Shown here: positions 25,420 to 33,951 of the stretch, piece by piece
How the letters are laid out: every line of letters begins with the position of its first letter
How positions within the stretch are numbered: the first letter of the stretch is position 1
Assembly (NCBI GenBank): GCA_947498415.1
Contig: CANMKB010000003.1
Span: 434,001-498,000, forward strand
Origin: an uncultured Paracoccaceae bacterium
GTDB lineage: Bacteria > Pseudomonadota > Alphaproteobacteria > Rhodobacterales > Rhodobacteraceae
Reading direction: 5' to 3'
Length of the DNA stretch: 64,000 nucleotides
The notes under the pieces: model-generated
The model's input: the letters and a program-made list of their open reading frames with translations, nothing else
Told to the model about the DNA's origin: nothing
Database searches by the model: none
Position numbers and translations under genes: made by a program

Positions 25420-26346
25420 TTAGTCTTCGGCCATCGGGTGATGATCGAGCACCAACTCTTTCAGGCGTTCATCTAACACATGTGTGTAAATTTCTGTTGT
25501 GGCCACATCTGCGTGGCCCAGCAGAGTTTGAATCGCCCGCAGGTCTGCACCATTGGCCAACAAATGCGTGGCAAAGGCGTGGCGCAAGGTGTGCGGTGTT
25601 ACCTTTTCAGGGTTCACACCACCTGAGACCGCGAACTCCTTGACCAAGGCATAGAAACGGTGGCGGGTCAGGTGGCCCAGCTTGCCGCGGCTTGGAAATA
25701 GAAAGCGCGACTCGGCTTTGCCTTTGGATTTCGCCAGTGCTTCGACTTCGTCACGCACCACAATCCATTTGGCCAAAGCGGTGCGCGCGTCTGGCGACAA
25801 AGGCACCATGCGCTCTTTTCCACCTTTACCCCGTATCAACAGCATCCGCGGATCACCGCGCGATGCACTGACAGGCAAAGATACCAATTCAGACACCCGC
25901 ATTCCGGTGGCATACAGCAGTTCCATCAAACAGATGTTACGCGTGCTTTCTTGCCGGTTGCGGCCAGAGGCACGGGCGGCCTCGATCAGCCGATCCACTT
26001 CGGCCACTTCAAGGGTCTTCGGCAGGCGTTTATCAATGCCCGGACCCTTGATTTGAATGGCCGGGTTATCCTCGCGCCAGCTCTCTTCAAAGGCGAACCG
26101 ATACAGTTGCTTGATCGCAGACAAACGCCGCGCACGGGTTGCGCGTGACAGCCCCTGAGCGTCACAAAAGATCAGGTAATTCTCTACATCGTCCCGCTTG
26201 ACCGCTGTAAAATTCAGCGCTTTTCCGTCCAGCCAATTGGCGAAATCCTTAAGATCACGTGCATAGGCCATCTGCGTATTTGCAGACGCACCTAGTTCGG
26301 CCGCTTTCGCGTCAAGAAAGGTTGATATCCAGTTTAATTCATTCAT
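25420..26346 (-). CDS. xerD: Tyrosine recombinase XerD
   Basis: A 308-residue site-specific recombinase. The SAM-like N-terminal core-binding domain (residues about 5-90) is followed by the catalytic domain with Arg in ATGMRVSEL, His and Arg in HTLRHAFATHLL, His in LLGHADVATTE and the nucleophile Tyr in EIYTHV. It resolves chromosome dimers at dif with XerC during division. Start ATG 26346 overlaps the preceding stop by one base. It is the last gene of a three-gene operon; it is housekeeping and not a sign of a mobile element. Confidence 0.93.
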   Translation of the reverse strand: MNELNWISTFLDAKAAELGASANTQMAYARDLKDFANWLDGKALNFTAVKRDDVENYLIFCDAQGLSRATRARRLSAIKQLYRFAFEESWREDNPAIQIKGPGIDKRLPKTLEVAEVDRLIEAARASGRNRQESTRNICLMELLYATGMRVSELVSLPVSASRGDPRMLLIRGKGGKERMVPLSPDARTALAKWIVVRDEVEALAKSKGKAESRFLFPSRGKLGHLTRHRFYALVKEFAVSGGVNPEKVTPHTLRHAFATHLLANGADLRAIQTLLGHADVATTEIYTHVLDERLKELVLDHHPMAED

Positions 26347-27878
26347 CAAAATCCACGCTCCAGTAGAAGCACTTGCAAGGCGGCTTGTCGGGCTGTGTCC
26401 TCAAGACCAACTGCTCTAAATGTTGCGAGCGCACTGGTCAATGCACGCAGGTCTCCGGCTGCGCCTTGCGAAAACAAACTCATCGCTTCTAAAATTACTT
26501 CGCCTAATTGGCCACGCGCGAGCTGATTTGACAACCCCTGCGGTACACCTGCACCGTGAAATGCATCTGACACGGCCTGAAAGCGCGGATTCTTGCCACG
26601 TCGGGGCGGGCTGCCCAGGGCCAGACCTGCCAAAAAGTCTCTGGTGCCCACTTGCGCCACAGATTCGTAGTCAGGAGAGAGCAAAAGAATCTCACGCCGG
26701 AGTGTTTCAGAAACCCCGGTAAGGGACATCTTCATCAGCCCTTCTGCGTAAAACCGTGCAAATGGCACTTCAAGACGCGCGGCTTTCATCGCTGACCATG
26801 CGCTCGGCAAACGCTGCGCAATCTTGCTTGCGTCTTCGGACGTCATCGCGCGGTCAAAGGCCTGCACCGCCGACACGCGATCCCAGATCATGCCAGAGGC
26901 CGCGGGTTTGTTTTGCGAATAGATCCCCAACAGCTGATTTTCGGGCAAAGCGCCAACGCGGGCCAGTCGTTCGGCGGCCTCTAACTTGGCTTTCCAACCA
27001 GAGGTGTCGCGTAGATCAGCATGCGCATAAGAGCGGGGCAGGGTCGCTGTGGGCTGAGGCTCTCCAATGGCTTCATAAAGTCTGAACTTCAACGGCGACG
27101 GGCGCGAAGCTGCGACCAACAAAGGATCTTCTTCAAACAGCTCTGGGTCCAAAAAACGCAACAACAGCCCGTCTTCTTCTTCGCTGAGCAGGCCCAGCAG
27201 CTTGGCAGAGTTCAGCGTGACAACCGCTGTGTCCCATTCACCATCGCGTGCCAAACAAAAGACTCGCGGCGCATAGCCCGGGGCCAAATGCGCGTTTTGT
27301 TTCAGCATTTCGCAAGCGCGGGATTCTTCGCCAATCAACAAAGTGACGTCAAACCAACGTTGGAATAGTTCGGGCGTGTCAGGGGTTGCGCGGGTTAAAA
27401 GCGCGTTGGCATGTTCCAGCGCCCCAAGCGACACAAGCTTATCAACCCGTGCCAGCAGCAAAAGATCGTTTCCACCAGCGTCATAGGGTGGGTTCGCCTC
27501 GGCCAAAAGCAGCGTGTACAATAGCGCCTGCATGGCGGGCATGGCCTGGATTGGCTGATCCGCCACCAAATCCGCCAGTCGCATGGCCGTGCTTTCCTGC
27601 CATAGACTATTGGGCAATCCCGTTACGTTTGACGGCAGCAGGCCAACCGCATCTCGGCCCTGTGCACCCAAAGGTGTCACCGTCACAACGGGGGTATCTC
27701 CGCCCGATGCGACCGGTGGTTCTGGATTGATTTTCAATGTGATTGTTGGTGTTTGTTCCAACCAATCTATGGCGGACAGCGGCGCGTCACCTGACGTATC
27801 AGTGGGTTGCGCCCAACCGAAAACCGGTGTGAGGCAAAGGGCACAGGCCCCCGCTAAAAGTGTCTGCTTATCCATCAT
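26346..27878 (-). CDS. Secreted helical-repeat protein of unknown function
   Basis: A 510-residue protein with a signal peptide (MDKQTLLAGACALCLTPVFG, cleavage after GWAQ at about residue 23). The rest is rich in short helices with leucine patterns (ALLYTLLLAEANPPY, LVSLGALEHANALLTRA), suggestive of an alpha-solenoid, but no known motif is clear. Two in-frame ATGs sit at 27878 and 27875. The start overlaps the end of the small membrane gene upstream, and its stop overlaps xerD, so all three are translationally coupled. A role in the periplasm connected to the cell cycle is only an inference from the operon. Confidence 0.75.
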   Translation of the reverse strand: MMDKQTLLAGACALCLTPVFGWAQPTDTSGDAPLSAIDWLEQTPTITLKINPEPPVASGGDTPVVTVTPLGAQGRDAVGLLPSNVTGLPNSLWQESTAMRLADLVADQPIQAMPAMQALLYTLLLAEANPPYDAGGNDLLLLARVDKLVSLGALEHANALLTRATPDTPELFQRWFDVTLLIGEESRACEMLKQNAHLAPGYAPRVFCLARDGEWDTAVVTLNSAKLLGLLSEEEDGLLLRFLDPELFEEDPLLVAASRPSPLKFRLYEAIGEPQPTATLPRSYAHADLRDTSGWKAKLEAAERLARVGALPENQLLGIYSQNKPAASGMIWDRVSAVQAFDRAMTSEDASKIAQRLPSAWSAMKAARLEVPFARFYAEGLMKMSLTGVSETLRREILLLSPDYESVAQVGTRDFLAGLALGSPPRRGKNPRFQAVSDAFHGAGVPQGLSNQLARGQLGEVILEAMSLFSQGAAGDLRALTSALATFRAVGLEDTARQAALQVLLLERGF

Positions 27879-28017
27879 CCAATGGAACCGTCATACGAAT
27901 CTCTTTTTGAGGTGCAGAGAAATCTGCGCCAAAGATCGGTCCAAGATATGCGTAGCCCACCAGCCCTAAAGCGATGAGGATGATTAGGAAAAACAGTGCT
28001 CTGAAGAGCTTGCCCAT
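27868..28017 (-). CDS. 49-residue single-span membrane protein, xerD operon
   Basis: A short gene with the ribosome site CCGGGGGAAGC just before ATG 28017. The protein MGKLFRALFFLIILIALGLV continues into a helix of about 20 residues and then a short acidic-to-basic tail ending TVPLDDG. It has no recognised domain. It heads the xerD operon and overlaps the next gene by 11 bases. A longer frame exists upstream but lacks a good start. The divergent gap to aroK is about 140 bases. Confidence 0.72.
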   Translation of the reverse strand: MGKLFRALFFLIILIALGLVGYAYLGPIFGADFSAPQKEIRMTVPLDDG

Positions 28018-28160
28018 GTGCTTCCCCCGGTTTTTACCGTGTGTTTGCCTGCCGTTTTTCCAACTTATAACTGGCATTTCCCGCAAGATCACGTCATTCA
28101 ATGCCAAATGGCGGATTTTGGCCGGGGATTGCTGAAATCCAGAGGACTGTGGGGCACAAG

Positions 28161-28703
28161 ATGAGCATGAAACTGAAGAAAACGGTTGTCATGGTGGGTA
28201 TGATGGGCGCGGGGAAAACCGCCGTCGGTCGAGCTGTTGCTGCAAAACTGGATGTTCCTTTTCTAGATTCAGATGCCGAGATTGTTTCAGCGGCAAATAT
28301 GAGCATCGCTGAAATTTTTGAGCGCGACGGCGAGGCTTTCTTTCGCACCAAAGAAACACAGGTCATCGATCGTTTGCTGGAAGAAGAATGTGGAATTCTA
28401 TCGACCGGTGGCGGCGCGTTTCTGGCGGAAGGCAATCGTGATATCATCACCCAAAAAGGTGTGTCGGTGTGGCTGGATGCGGATTTGAACCTGCTGTGGC
28501 AGCGCGTCAAACACAAAGACACGCGCCCCTTGCTGCGCACCGCAAACCCGCGGGCCACGTTGCAAGACATCTATGAAACGCGTGTGCCGATTTACGCAAA
28601 AGCGGATTTGTCGGTGAAAGCCGCGCCGCAATATTCGATTGAAATGATGGCGGATCGCGTGATCGAGGTTTTGTTGACCCGCCCAGACGTGTTGGAGGCC
28701 TAA
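28161..28703 (+). CDS. aroK: Shikimate kinase
   Basis: A 180-residue P-loop kinase that phosphorylates shikimate with ATP in aromatic amino acid synthesis. Walker A is GMMGAGKTAVGRA near residue 12, the substrate Asp/Arg region is FLDSDAEI with EAFFRTKE, and the lid region holds the conserved arginine in DTRPLLR. Start 28161 is preferred over an upstream frame with 20 poor residues. The gap to aroB is three bases, so the two form an operon. Confidence 0.95.
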   Translation: MSMKLKKTVVMVGMMGAGKTAVGRAVAAKLDVPFLDSDAEIVSAANMSIAEIFERDGEAFFRTKETQVIDRLLEEECGILSTGGGAFLAEGNRDIITQKGVSVWLDADLNLLWQRVKHKDTRPLLRTANPRATLQDIYETRVPIYAKADLSVKAAPQYSIEMMADRVIEVLLTRPDVLEA

Positions 28704-28706
28704 GCC

Positions 28707-29828
28707 GTGAACCCTGAAATGGAAACTGTGCACGTTGGTCTAGAAGGCCGGGAATACGACATTCACATTGGCCCGGGTCTTTTGGCGCAAGCCGGCGCGT
28801 TGATCAGGCAGATCAGCCCGCGCAAACGCATGATGATTGTCACCGAAGAAAACGTGGCGCCGTTGCATCTTGCCACGTTGCAAGCGGGTTTGAAATCAGC
28901 GGGAATCGAGTCTGACGCATTGGTCTTGCCTGCAGGTGAAAGTACCAAAAGCTGGCCTTACTACGAGCAAACAGTCGAATGGCTGCTTGCGCAAAAGGTC
29001 GAGCGTAAGGATTTGGTGATCGCCTTGGGCGGCGGCGTGATTGGCGATCTCACTGGCTTTGCCGCCGCAACGCTGCGCCGGGGGGTAGGATTTGTGCAAA
29101 TTCCTACGTCTTTGCTGGCGCAGGTCGACAGTTCTGTTGGGGGAAAAACCGGCATCAACGCGCCGCAGGGCAAAAACCTGATCGGGGCGTTCCATCAACC
29201 TTCTTTGGTCTTGGCAGATATCGACGTGTTGGGCACCATGACTGCGCGCGACCTACTGTCAGGCTACGGCGAAGTCGTGAAATACGGCATGCTGGGGGAC
29301 GCAGCTTTCTTTGAATGGCTCGAAGACAACGGCCCCAAGCTGGCAGCCGGAGACGAGGCTGCGCGGATTGCTGCGGTGAAACGATCTTGCGAAATGAAAG
29401 CTGAGATCGTGATGCGTGACGAGACAGAGCAGGGCGATCGCGCTTTGCTGAACCTGGGCCATACCTTTTGCCACGCTCTAGAGGCTGCAACAGGCTATGG
29501 CGACCGTTTGCTTCATGGTGAGGGCGTCGCAATTGGCTGTGCACTGGCCTTTGAATTGTCGTCTCGTTTGGGGCTGTGTTCCCAAGAAGACCCAAGCCGG
29601 GTGAGGGCGCATCTGAAAGCAATGGGCATGAAGGTGGATCTTAAGGATATTGAGGGTGATCTGCCCTCTGCCGAGGCCTTGGTCGAGCTGATGGGGCAAG
29701 ATAAAAAGGTCGTCGATGGTCAACTGCGGTTCATTCTGGCGCGTGGGATTGGCGAGGCTTTTGTGACGGCGGATGTGCCGAAAGATAAGGTGACTCAGCT
29801 GCTGGCCGAGGCGCTGGCAGAGTGCTAA
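28707..29828 (+). CDS. aroB: 3-dehydroquinate synthase
   Basis: A 373-residue enzyme that turns DAHP into 3-dehydroquinate with catalytic NAD and a divalent metal. Visible are the NAD site GGGVIGDLTGFAA, the PTSLLAQVDSSVGGKTGIN active-site loop and metal ligands in the NLGHTFCHALE and HGEGVAIG regions. GTG 28707 lies after GGAGG and is the likely start; an ATG 12 bases further is possible. It ends ahead of a bidirectional terminator shared with ssb. Confidence 0.94.
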   Translation: MNPEMETVHVGLEGREYDIHIGPGLLAQAGALIRQISPRKRMMIVTEENVAPLHLATLQAGLKSAGIESDALVLPAGESTKSWPYYEQTVEWLLAQKVERKDLVIALGGGVIGDLTGFAAATLRRGVGFVQIPTSLLAQVDSSVGGKTGINAPQGKNLIGAFHQPSLVLADIDVLGTMTARDLLSGYGEVVKYGMLGDAAFFEWLEDNGPKLAAGDEAARIAAVKRSCEMKAEIVMRDETEQGDRALLNLGHTFCHALEAATGYGDRLLHGEGVAIGCALAFELSSRLGLCSQEDPSRVRAHLKAMGMKVDLKDIEGDLPSAEALVELMGQDKKVVDGQLRFILARGIGEAFVTADVPKDKVTQLLAEALAEC

Positions 29829-29856
29829 TTCAAGAATTGGTTTAAGCAGACACCAG

Positions 29857-29891
29857 AAAAAAAGCCCCGCACTTGGCGGGGCTTTCTTTTT
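29857..29891. terminator. Bidirectional terminator between aroB and ssb
   Basis: GCCCCGC pairs with GCGGGGC around ACTTG. It is flanked by A7 on the left and TTTCTTTTT on the right, so it can stop transcription from both sides. Confidence 0.92.
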
Positions 29892-30444
29892 AGAACGGGA
29901 TTTCGTCGTCTAGGTCGCGGGCGCCACCGCCCGCTGGGGCAGAGGATTGGCCGCCGCCGTAGCCGCCACCTTGGTTGCCGCCACCACTATATCCGCCGCC
30001 TTGGCTGCCGCTGTCATAGCCGCCGCCCTGACCGCCGCCATAGCCGCCACCTTGGCCGCCACCACCAAAGCCGCCACCGCCTTCGCCGCCGGATCGACCG
30101 TCTAGCATGGTCAGCGTAGAGCCAAAGCCTTGTAGAACGATTTCAGTGGAATAGCGGTCTTGGCCAGATTGATCTTGCCACTTCCGAGTTTGCAGCTGGC
30201 CTTCGATATAGACCTTAGACCCTTTGCGCAGGTATTGCTCACAGACGCGCACTAGGCCTTCGGAAAACACTGCAACAGAATGCCATTCGGTTTTTTCGCG
30301 GCGCTCGCCGGTGTTGCGGTCTTTCCAGTTTTCAGAAGTCGCGATGCGCAGGTTGCATACCTTGCCGCCATTCTGGAAAGAGCGTACCTCTGGGTCGCGG
30401 CCCAGATTGCCAATCAGCATTACTTTGTTCAGTGATCCGGCCAT
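29890..30444 (-). CDS. ssb: Single-stranded DNA-binding protein
   Basis: A 184-residue SSB. The OB fold spans residues 1-110 ([20 protein letters not shown] near the start, then [20 protein letters not shown]). A glycine-rich linker of repeated GGG/YGGG units covers about 120-170, and the tail is DLDDEIPF, the standard partner-binding peptide. It coats single-stranded DNA and recruits repair and replication enzymes. Start 30444 fits the family; the longer frame adds 30 unrelated residues. It sits alone, convergent to aroB. Confidence 0.95.
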   Translation of the reverse strand: MAGSLNKVMLIGNLGRDPEVRSFQNGGKVCNLRIATSENWKDRNTGERREKTEWHSVAVFSEGLVRVCEQYLRKGSKVYIEGQLQTRKWQDQSGQDRYSTEIVLQGFGSTLTMLDGRSGGEGGGGFGGGGQGGGYGGGQGGGYDSGSQGGGYSGGGNQGGGYGGGQSSAPAGGGARDLDDEIPF

Positions 30445-30526
30445 GTGCCAATCCCCTATGACTGTAAATTCGGTTTTAACCAACATACACCACCTAGGGG
30501 GGGCGAATGCCAGCAGTAATTTCGGC

Positions 30527-30535
30527 TTATCCACA
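30527..30535. promoter_or_regulatory. DnaA-box match upstream of the transglycosylase
   Basis: TTATCCACA is a perfect match to the DnaA box. It lies in the divergent gap between ssb and the lytic transglycosylase. A single isolated box is weak evidence of function. Confidence 0.4.
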
Positions 30536-30643
30536 GGGTTTGCACTTTGCGAGATCTTGCCACATCGGCAGGATTTGTCTCAAACCCTTCAAAAAGAATA
30601 AAGACCATCTATATTGTGCCAGAAGAATGGTGGGACAGTCTGA

Positions 30644-31234
30644 ATGTTTTTACGAATTGCATGTGTCGTGTTGGGCGCAGCTGCGCTGATGCAGCCTGTC
30701 TCGGCGGGCGAGATTGTTGGTAGCAAATCCCGCACCAAATTGTTCAAAAGCCAGTTGAGCGTTTTGGACAACCGTGCCTCGGAACAGTATAAAAATTCCG
30801 TTCGGCTTCAGCCGCAAGAGGTCATTACTCCGACCAAGTGGGGCAGCACCAAGCCGTTCAAAGGCAAGTACCGCGGCCCCTACCTTGATATGGCCCGCAC
30901 GGCGGCGCAGCGCTATAACGTCCCGGTCGATCTGTTCTTGCGCCTTGTGCAGCAAGAAAGCGGATGGAACGCGACTGCGCGGTCTCATAAGGGGGCCTTG
31001 GGCTTGGCGCAATTGATGCCGGGCACGGCGCAATACTTGGGCGTAAACCCGAATGATCCCAAGCAAAACCTAGAAGGCGGCGCAAAATACTTGGCTGAGC
31101 AATATCGCGAGTTTCGGTCGTGGCGTTTGGCGCTTGCGGCCTATAACGCGGGCCCGAATGCAGTACGTAAGTATGGCGGTGTGCCGCCCTATAAAGAAAC
31201 CCAAAACTACGTAAAGATCATCTGGGGCAGCTAA
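30644..31234 (+). CDS. Lytic transglycosylase, SLT domain
   Basis: A 196-residue exported murein hydrolase. The signal peptide ([20 protein letters not shown]) is followed by the SLT fold from about residue 85. The catalytic glutamate is in [13 protein letters not shown], then the [17 protein letters not shown] motif and the [14 protein letters not shown] segment. It cleaves glycan strands to leave 1,6-anhydro ends in the periplasm. It is small for the family and lacks a cell-wall binding domain. It is divergent from ssb. Confidence 0.92.
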   Translation: MFLRIACVVLGAAALMQPVSAGEIVGSKSRTKLFKSQLSVLDNRASEQYKNSVRLQPQEVITPTKWGSTKPFKGKYRGPYLDMARTAAQRYNVPVDLFLRLVQQESGWNATARSHKGALGLAQLMPGTAQYLGVNPNDPKQNLEGGAKYLAEQYREFRSWRLALAAYNAGPNAVRKYGGVPPYKETQNYVKIIWGS

Positions 31235-31261
31235 TCCTGGTCACGGGTCTGACAGCACCGA

Positions 31262-31573
31262 TCACGTGCAACAGCGCGACAGGTTGATCTGACCGCCACA
31301 GCAATCCTCCATCAGAAACCCTACAAGCGCCGCGATGCGGCTAAAGTCGACCGTGTAGATCAGACTGCGGGCTTCGCGGGATTGCTGAACATATCCCGCG
31401 TCACTCAGGGCAGACAGGTGGAACGACGCCCGAGACGGGCTGGCATTCACCTGTTTGGCGATCTCACCTGCAGACATGCCGTTTGGACCAGCCACAACAA
31501 GCGCGCGGATGATCTTGAGACGATCCGGATTTGAAAGGGCTTTGAACAGCTCGGCGGCTTGATCTTCATTCAT
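31262..31573 (-). CDS. ArsR-family metalloregulator with cysteine tail
   Basis: A 103-residue winged-helix repressor. The helix-turn-helix is visible in EIAKQVNASPSRASFHLSAL. The C terminus carries vicinal cysteine pairs at 91-92 and 101-102 (DCCGGQINLSRCCT), which suits arsenite or another soft metal(loid) sensing at the tail rather than the classical helix site. It is divergent from the DUF6428 gene, and two clear palindromes lie between them. It is shorter than many ArsR proteins but complete. Confidence 0.88.
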   Translation of the reverse strand: MNEDQAAELFKALSNPDRLKIIRALVVAGPNGMSAGEIAKQVNASPSRASFHLSALSDAGYVQQSREARSLIYTVDFSRIAALVGFLMEDCCGGQINLSRCCT

Positions 31574-31575
31574 AT

Positions 31576-31591
31576 TTCAAGAACTCTTGAA
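31576..31591. promoter_or_regulatory. ArsR-type operator, copy near arsR
   Basis: TTCAAGAACTCTTGAA is a palindrome with six-base arms and a four-base centre, next to the arsR start codon. TTCAA...TTGAA matches the usual ArsR/SmtB operator form. Confidence 0.72.
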
Positions 31592-31616
31592 TTGTTGGGC
31601 GTGTTCTGCCATTTAT

Positions 31617-31636
31617 ATTTCAATAGTAATTGAAAT
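31617..31636. promoter_or_regulatory. ArsR-type operator, copy near the DUF6428 gene
   Basis: ATTTCAAT and ATTGAAAT form a 20-base palindrome 13 bases before the start at 31650. Repression here would block the DUF6428 transcript. Confidence 0.72.
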
Positions 31637-31649
31637 GAAAGGTTGATCC

Positions 31650-32117
31650 ATGACATTTGCGAACCTTCTAAATCAGTTGAAGTCTCATGACCCCACACTG
31701 CCTTTGGTGTTTCAATCGCAAGAGGGCGACATCGGGGCTGGCTATCACGTGACCGAACTGCGCCAGAACAGCTCTGTTGGGATAGATTGCGGTGGCACCA
31801 TTGAACGATGGGAAGACGCGCGGTTGCAGTTGCTTGACGGGCAGGGTGGTCGTCATATGTCGGTGGGCAAATTCTCTAAGATTCTTGAGGTTTCGTTGCA
31901 GCGAATGCCTGAATTGGCGGACCTCCCGTTACAAGTTGAATATGCGCCCAAGAACTTGGGGCTGCGTTTGATGTCGTTGGGTGATCCTGTGGCCGGTGAT
32001 GAGGCCGTCGTGGTCGCGCTTGGCGATCAGGCCGCACAGTGCAAGCCCGCCGCCCGCGTGACGCCCGCGGAAGGAGGCTGTTATTCGGCCAACGCTAAGA
32101 CCGCGTCGTGCTGTTGA
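31650..32117 (+). CDS. DUF6428-like protein paired with ArsR
   Basis: A 155-residue cytoplasmic protein without signal or membrane segments. The body reads as a compact mixed fold (HVTELRQNSSVGIDCGGTIE, then GGRHMSVGKFSKILEVSL). The end holds several cysteines (GGCYSANAKTASCC) and ends in a vicinal pair. I recall the family DUF6428 with this N terminus as a neighbour of ArsR genes, often in arsenic contexts. No catalytic residues are evident. Translation starts at ATG 31650 after AAAGG. Function may be metalloid binding or delivery; this is inference. Confidence 0.75.
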   Translation: MTFANLLNQLKSHDPTLPLVFQSQEGDIGAGYHVTELRQNSSVGIDCGGTIERWEDARLQLLDGQGGRHMSVGKFSKILEVSLQRMPELADLPLQVEYAPKNLGLRLMSLGDPVAGDEAVVVALGDQAAQCKPAARVTPAEGGCYSANAKTASCC

Positions 32118-32130
32118 TGCCCTTATAACA

Positions 32131-32170
32131 GAAAAAAGCCGCCCCCAATTCAAGGGGCGGCTTTCTGGTT
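32131..32170. terminator. Bidirectional terminator between DUF6428 and BCCT genes
   Basis: AAAGCCGCCCC pairs with GGGGCGGCTTT (11 bp). A-runs on the left and T-rich sequence on the right suit termination from both strands. Confidence 0.88.
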
Positions 32171-32188
32171 TAAGACTGGACAGTCTTC

Positions 32189-33862
32189 TTATTCAGCAGG
32201 CTCTTGTGCTGTTGTTGTGGCGATGCCAGCTTGCTCGCGCTTGCTGTCATTGTAGATCGCTTTCACAAGCGCCACACACTGTAGAACCATCACGATAGAG
32301 AACGGGAACGCCCCGATCACCATCGCGGTTTGGATGGCTTTCAAACCACCGCCACCTTGGCCGCCAGCAATCAGCAGGGCCGCCACTACGCCACCCAAGG
32401 CAATGCCCCAGAAGTAGATGTGTGGACGTGCCTTAGGGCCTTCGTCGCCGGCTGCGTTGATGGTGTTCACGATCAGAACCGCAGAGTCTGCTGTGGTGAC
32501 AAGGTATGTCATCAGCAGAACAACGATGATCACAGACATGACCCACCCTAAGGAGGCACCCAGCATGTGGACAACCATCGCAAAGATTTTGTCGCCATCC
32601 GGCACGCCAAAGATCGCTTCGCCTGCATCGCCGTTCAGTGTCAGATCGATGGCTGTACCACCGGCCCATGTGAACCAAACAAAGCACATCAGGGACGGAA
32701 CGATCATTGCGCCAAGAACGAATTCGCGGATCGTACGACCTTTGGAAATACGTGCAAGGAAGAGGCCTACGAAGGGCGCAAATGCAACCCACCATGCCCA
32801 GTAGAACACAGACCAGCCACCTTGCCAGCCTTCAAGCTTGGTTGCCACAGAACCTTCGACACCATCGCTGCGCCATACGGTGAACAGCAGTTCTGGCAGA
32901 GCAATCAGGTAGTCCCAGATGCCCAGAACCAGCGCCTGCAGACCGAAGAAAGTAGAACCAAACAGCAGGAAGAAGCCCAACAGGAAGATCGACAGACCCA
33001 TGTTGATGTTGGACAGCCATTTGATGCCTTTACCCACGCCGGACAGCGCAGAGGCTGTTGAGGCCGCCATGATCACGAAGATCGCCACAAGAATACCTGT
33101 GGTGTTTGCTGTTCCGGATTCGTTGGTTAAGCCGCCGAAGCCGATTCGGGTCAGGCCGGACACGAACTGCTCCACGCCAAACCCAAGAGTTTGCGCAACA
33201 CCCAGGATGGTCGCAACAACGGCAACGATGTCGACAAGATTGCCCAACGGACCTGCCAGCGCTTTGCCAAACAAAGGTGTCAGCGATGAACGCATGGTCA
33301 GTGGCAAGCCACGACGGTAGCAGAAGAACCCCAGCGCGAGGCCAGCAATCGCATAACACGCCCATGCGCCCAGCCCCCAATGTAGGAAGGACCATTTATA
33401 GGCCATGCGCACGTTGTCTGCTGCGCCACCTTCGGTGATGCCCATGATGACTTCGGGGTTGTTTTGGAAGTGATACACCGGTTCCGCAACAGCCCAGGTC
33501 AACATGCCCACGCCGATCCCGGCGCCGAACATCATAGAGAACCATGAGAAATTAGAAAATTCTGGTTTGTCTGTGTCGACACCCAGTTTCATGCGGCCTG
33601 CTGCGGGCCAAAGTGCCAGAACAATGCACAACAACACAAAAAGCGCTACAATCCAAATGTACCAATAGGCTGTGTTTGCGAGAATAAAGCTGTTGATGCT
33701 GTTTAGGATCGCCCCGGCTTGTTCTGGGAACACAACGGCCCAGACTACGAGAGCGGCAACAATTGCCTTTGAGATGATCGCGACTTGTTTGCTGAAACCA
33801 GCATAAAAGCCACTGTCTGCCGTTTCAATCGACAGGTCGGTTAGTGGGGGTTTGATTGACAT
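32189..33862 (-). CDS. BCCT-family betaine/choline/carnitine-type transporter
   Basis: A 557-residue protein with about twelve membrane helices. The sodium and substrate region shows the family signature MFGAGIGVGMLTWAVAEPVY, and later the tryptophan-rich FYWAWWVAFAPFVGLFLARI segment with the conserved RISKGRT loop. Such proteins import glycine betaine, choline or DMSP-like compounds with sodium or protons. Start 33862 (MSIKPPLTDLSIE) follows CAGGGATAAAT. A LysR gene lies divergently with a small palindrome in the gap. No stress-sensing tail longer than 25 residues is present, so osmotic gating is not evident. Confidence 0.9.
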   Translation of the reverse strand: MSIKPPLTDLSIETADSGFYAGFSKQVAIISKAIVAALVVWAVVFPEQAGAILNSINSFILANTAYWYIWIVALFVLLCIVLALWPAAGRMKLGVDTDKPEFSNFSWFSMMFGAGIGVGMLTWAVAEPVYHFQNNPEVIMGITEGGAADNVRMAYKWSFLHWGLGAWACYAIAGLALGFFCYRRGLPLTMRSSLTPLFGKALAGPLGNLVDIVAVVATILGVAQTLGFGVEQFVSGLTRIGFGGLTNESGTANTTGILVAIFVIMAASTASALSGVGKGIKWLSNINMGLSIFLLGFFLLFGSTFFGLQALVLGIWDYLIALPELLFTVWRSDGVEGSVATKLEGWQGGWSVFYWAWWVAFAPFVGLFLARISKGRTIREFVLGAMIVPSLMCFVWFTWAGGTAIDLTLNGDAGEAIFGVPDGDKIFAMVVHMLGASLGWVMSVIIVVLLMTYLVTTADSAVLIVNTINAAGDEGPKARPHIYFWGIALGGVVAALLIAGGQGGGGLKAIQTAMVIGAFPFSIVMVLQCVALVKAIYNDSKREQAGIATTTAQEPAE

Positions 33863-33886
33863 ATTTATCCCTGTTTTTTGGTTCTG

Positions 33887-33900
33887 CAATTCACCAATTG
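33887..33900. promoter_or_regulatory. LysR-type site candidate upstream of BCCT and LysR
   Basis: CAATTCACCAATTG has five-base arms and a four-base centre. A direct repeat (TTTTTTGGTTxTGCA type) recurs at 33874 and 33905, about three helical turns apart. This fits a LysR binding region. Confidence 0.4.
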
Positions 33901-33951
33901 TAAGTTTTTTGGTTTGCAGCTCTGTCCCGGTTCATTTTTTGTTACAGTTTT

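Noticed and set aside
25420..26346. Integrase of a mobile element
   Set aside because: The protein matches housekeeping XerD, with no attachment sites or phage genes nearby.
29920..30100. GC-rich tandem repeats in ssb
   Set aside because: These encode the glycine-rich SSB linker and are not an independent repeat.
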